A stretch of DNA of 16,417 nucleotides from JAVWGW01 sp036651575 (GTDB taxonomy: Bacteria > Actinomycetota > Coriobacteriia > Coriobacteriales > Eggerthellaceae): positions 1 to 16,417 of the forward strand of contig JAVVXN010000034.1 in the NCBI GenBank assembly GCA_036651575.1, in the 5' to 3' direction. Each line of letters opens with the position of its first letter. The first letter of the stretch is position 1. Position numbers and translations under genes: made by a program. This document shows, piece after piece, positions 15,201 through 16,417 of the stretch. The notes beneath the pieces were generated by a model. It did not search any database. It was not told the DNA's origin and worked only from the letters and a program-made list of their open reading frames with translations.

Positions 15201-15607
15201 TCAAGCTGGCACACCCGCTCGATTGCGGGTGCGGTCAGCGCATAGCCCTCCTCGAAACGAAGGGGGATAAACGGCGAAACCTTCGCTGCCCCCAATTCGC
15301 GCAGAGCACGGGTAAGCGTTGCGGTAGCCGAAATACCGTCAAGATCGAAGTCACCAAACACGACAATGTGCTTGCGCGCTTTGATGGCCCCCTCGAGACT
15401 ATCGACCACTTCGGCAAGCCCTGAAATAAGGTAGGGATCAAGCCAGTCGCGCTCGAGAGAGGGGTGCATGAACGCTTCGGCCTTTTCGGGCGTGTCGATT
15501 CCTCGCGCAACAAGCGTCGCCGCAATAAAGCGCGGAAGACCCAGTTCGCGTTGAAGACAAAGTACTGCGGCGGGATGTGCCGCCTTAATATTAAACTGCG
15601 CTGACAT
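12245..15607 (-). CDS. recJ: RecJ exonuclease fused to a RecQ-like helicase
   Basis: 1120 residues, about twice the usual RecJ. Residues 1-565 are RecJ, the 5'-3' single-strand DNA exonuclease of recombinational repair. DHH motifs are GDFDLDG (85-91), DCG (144-146), TDHHE (166-170) and LGTVADLMP (227-235). The DHHA1 domain contains GSGRSVGQVNL and FGGHEAAVG (388-420), followed by an OB-like segment (480-560). A Cys/acidic linker leads to a superfamily 2 helicase (about 640-1000): Walker A ATGRGKS (664-670), DEAH (769-772), LTATA (803-807), TSAFGEGVN and QMSGRAGRDG (946-955), a RecQ-type motif VI. The RecQ zinc cysteines are absent; residues 1000-1120 may be a divergent winged helix. One uninterrupted frame joins both halves. 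The ATG has only a weak site (GAGAC). Confidence 0.9.
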   Translation of the reverse strand: MSAQFNIKAAHPAAVLCLQRELGLPRFIAATLVARGIDTPEKAEAFMHPSLERDWLDPYLISGLAEVVDSLEGAIKARKHIVVFGDFDLDGISATATLTRALRELGAAKVSPFIPLRFEEGYALTAPAIERVCQLDCDYLITVDCGVACKEEVKILQKAGIEVVITDHHEPTDLVPEGIPVCDPKLDETCPSSILAGVGVALKITQALGARFGKPHLWRDYVDLATLGTVADLMPMRDGNRALVFEGIARMNEAPRGCIAALLAQAGAADKPVAATNLSFSIIPRLNAAGRMGDAQLALDLLLTDSFEEACAKAAELEAVNDRRRSIEAELAEVAKVQAAENYHGQRVLVVAGEGWHEGVKGIVASRLVNTYGVPALLFTIEDGEARGSGRSVGQVNLFRAVESCSDLITRFGGHEAAVGVTLPAEKLPEFTRRLCDYMAALSPECFHPRIDIDTCIDLEELTLENVGRLQGLAPFGQENPLPRYLARDIMLTNCRAVGAEKNHFSCTLTDGKYSIAAIMFHCSDIETLMHCGSVVNAAFEVQIDEWRGRRSVKAMLSSLAPAEPCAALEACLNSESLSFVADLYATSDADLCADCPEDAEEVERYEAALEKNRAFWEKRAQGDPSGLRDAVIEAFIGDASLHDSQREVLEALDRGESVLAVMATGRGKSLTFQVHAACQALLYHRVSLFVYPLRALIADQAFHISEVLKGFGVSNAVLTGESTPEERHQIFSGIAKGVYDIVLTTPEFLSFHAAEFERTGRVGFVVVDEAHHIGLAKAGNRLVYAHLGDSIARLGKPVVLALTATAKTEIAEDITSTLGITRRVFDETVRENLKVDDQRNLKKRENYLANLIAGGEKTVIYVNSREQSVSLARMLRKQVPQMAPLIGFYNAGLSRTERKRVEELFRTDALCVLVATSAFGEGVNISNIRHVVLYHLPFNEVELNQMSGRAGRDGQPAFIHLLFGRSDAAINKRILDAATPDHDCMAQVYRELRRMQHDAHDDFFTASDADLAQATPSIAAQPPLPEAAAACGVAVFRELGLIETHTTTVRGVPTRSIHVRDAQAKVELTDSVRYREGLDEIAISMTFHDWVLKASESTLRMRLSRPILPEETKKGGGYE

Positions 15608-15783
15608 GATGTCTCAAAACCTAACATGCGATTGTCTTATTTTCGTTTTCATTCTCGCACAACCCGGCCCCCCTGTCACCGCCGATGTCGTGTGCGGTTG
15701 CCGCATCGTTGCCCGAACGGAAAAACAGCACAACATGAGCGAAAAAATGCGATGTCGACGACCAGATTGCCGGTGTCACACAC

Positions 15784-15823
15784 AAAGGCGAGCCCGTGCG
15801 TTAGTTCGCACCGGCCCGCCTTT
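15784..15823 (-). terminator. Terminator downstream of nrdD
   Basis: AAAGGCG-A-GCC-C-GTGCG (15784-15800) pairs with CGCAC-C-GGC-C-CGCCTTT (15807-15823): 15 pairs with two mismatches around a 6-nt loop. It lies 35 nt past the nrdD stop on the minus strand and ends in TTT. The flanking A and T triplets also allow it to act on the other strand. Confidence 0.6.
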
Positions 15824-15857
15824 AACCCACTGGAGAATGAAAGGTGGAGAAGAACGT

Positions 15858-16417
15858 TTACGCATGCACCTTCACCAGGGCGTTGATTTCCTTGAACACG
15901 GCGGCTGCCCCGGAAATAATGCGAGCCTGCCCTTGTGCGGAAACCTCCAACAGTGTCGGAGCCTGCATAATATTGTAGTGCCGTGCCAGCTCCTGGTTTT
16001 CTTCGGCCAGAAGCACTTCGTGGGCGACACCCGCCTCGTCCAGCAGCTGTTCGGCGTGCTTGCAGTTGGGGCACGTGTGCGTGGCCACCATATAGAGACC
16101 TTCGGGCAAAACACTGGCAACGCAGGTTTTTTCCGGTTGCACGGGCTGTGCAATTTCAGCCACTTCTTCCGTCTTCGCAACCACCGCGCCAGCCTGCGCC
16201 GCAGCGGCCACAGAAGCATCACCCTTCACCAATTTTGAAGCGCCAACGTTATACACCGTGCGGTCCTTGAATTCCTGCGCCTTGCCCTCATTCCAGTTTT
16301 TCACGGGACGATAGTAGCCAGTAATGCGGCTGTACACTTCGGTTTCCTCGTGACAGCAGGGACATTCCCACACTTCACCCGCGATATAACCGTGGTTTTT
16401 GCACACCGAATACGTGG
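15858..16417 (-). CDS. nrdD: Anaerobic ribonucleoside-triphosphate reductase, C-terminal part with fused glutaredoxin-like domain
   Basis: Partial: the gene continues past the right edge (frame open at 16417, reading TYSV before the GTG at 16406). The visible end of this oxygen-sensitive class III ribonucleotide reductase has the C-terminal metal-binding region CKNHGYI...CPCC and the glycyl-radical site SRITGYYRPVKNWNEGKAQEF. A typical NrdD stops shortly after this. Here an Ala-rich linker of about 40 residues leads to a thioredoxin-fold domain of about 80 residues with active-site CPNC and a cis-proline in QAPTLLE. The fused domain probably supplies electrons to the reductase active site. 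The enzyme makes deoxynucleotides without oxygen, so the host grows anaerobically. A terminator lies just downstream. Confidence 0.9.
   Translation of the reverse strand, partial: TYSVCKNHGYIAGEVWECPCCHEETEVYSRITGYYRPVKNWNEGKAQEFKDRTVYNVGASKLVKGDASVAAAAQAGAVVAKTEEVAEIAQPVQPEKTCVASVLPEGLYMVATHTCPNCKHAEQLLDEAGVAHEVLLAEENQELARHYNIMQAPTLLEVSAQGQARIISGAAAVFKEINALVKVHA

Noticed and set aside
15624..15660. Promoter for the recJ-helicase gene (TTGTGC, 17 nt, TAAGAC on the minus strand)
   Set aside because: Spacing is right but both hexamers match consensus poorly, so it is not supportable as a feature.

Overview
This window looks like a chromosomal segment of an anaerobic actinobacterium of the class Coriobacteriia, Eggerthellaceae-like (inference). 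The basis is moderate GC, strong Shine-Dalgarno sites, an oxygen-sensitive class III ribonucleotide reductase, a Zn-dependent phospholipase C-family protein next to a TRIC-like channel, and a RecJ with a fused helicase. The species cannot be fixed from the sequence. Almost all protein genes lie on the minus strand. The exception is a two-gene plus-strand unit at 5073-6902.

The left 1.1 kb has no convincing protein gene but is full of RNA-like structure. Positions 1-427 hold a repeated composite element: three hairpins with a C(GAA)G tip and two copies of a long irregular helix. The copies differ in primary sequence yet keep pairing, and the non-Watson-Crick differences are U.G pairs when read as plus-strand RNA. 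Converging on it is a second candidate, a roughly 460-nt minus-strand RNA (about 895 to 433). It has a near-consensus promoter, a nested long-range fold and a 13-bp hairpin with seven U residues as terminator. I recognise neither RNA as a known family. They are the best candidates here for something undescribed.

From 1162 to 4878 (minus) lie a UMF1-type MFS transporter, lysC and asd. lysC and asd encode the first two steps of the aspartate pathway to lysine, threonine, methionine and diaminopimelate. lysC carries an internal Shine-Dalgarno and in-frame ATG, as in two-subunit aspartokinases, and a terminator-like hairpin sits just before asd. The divergent plus-strand pair 5073-6902 encodes two membrane- or lipid-related proteins with a 3-nt gap. 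The space to the next gene contains further nested inverted repeats.

From 8773 to 7082 (minus) lie a Pit phosphate permease and its DUF47/PhoU-like partner. From 15607 to 8977 (minus) lies a compact unit: a 1120-residue RecJ exonuclease fused to a RecQ-like helicase, an overlapping bifunctional (p)ppGpp synthetase/hydrolase Rel, and a metallo-beta-lactamase-fold hydrolase. The right end is cut inside nrdD, whose product carries a C-terminal glutaredoxin-like domain and is followed by a strong terminator.
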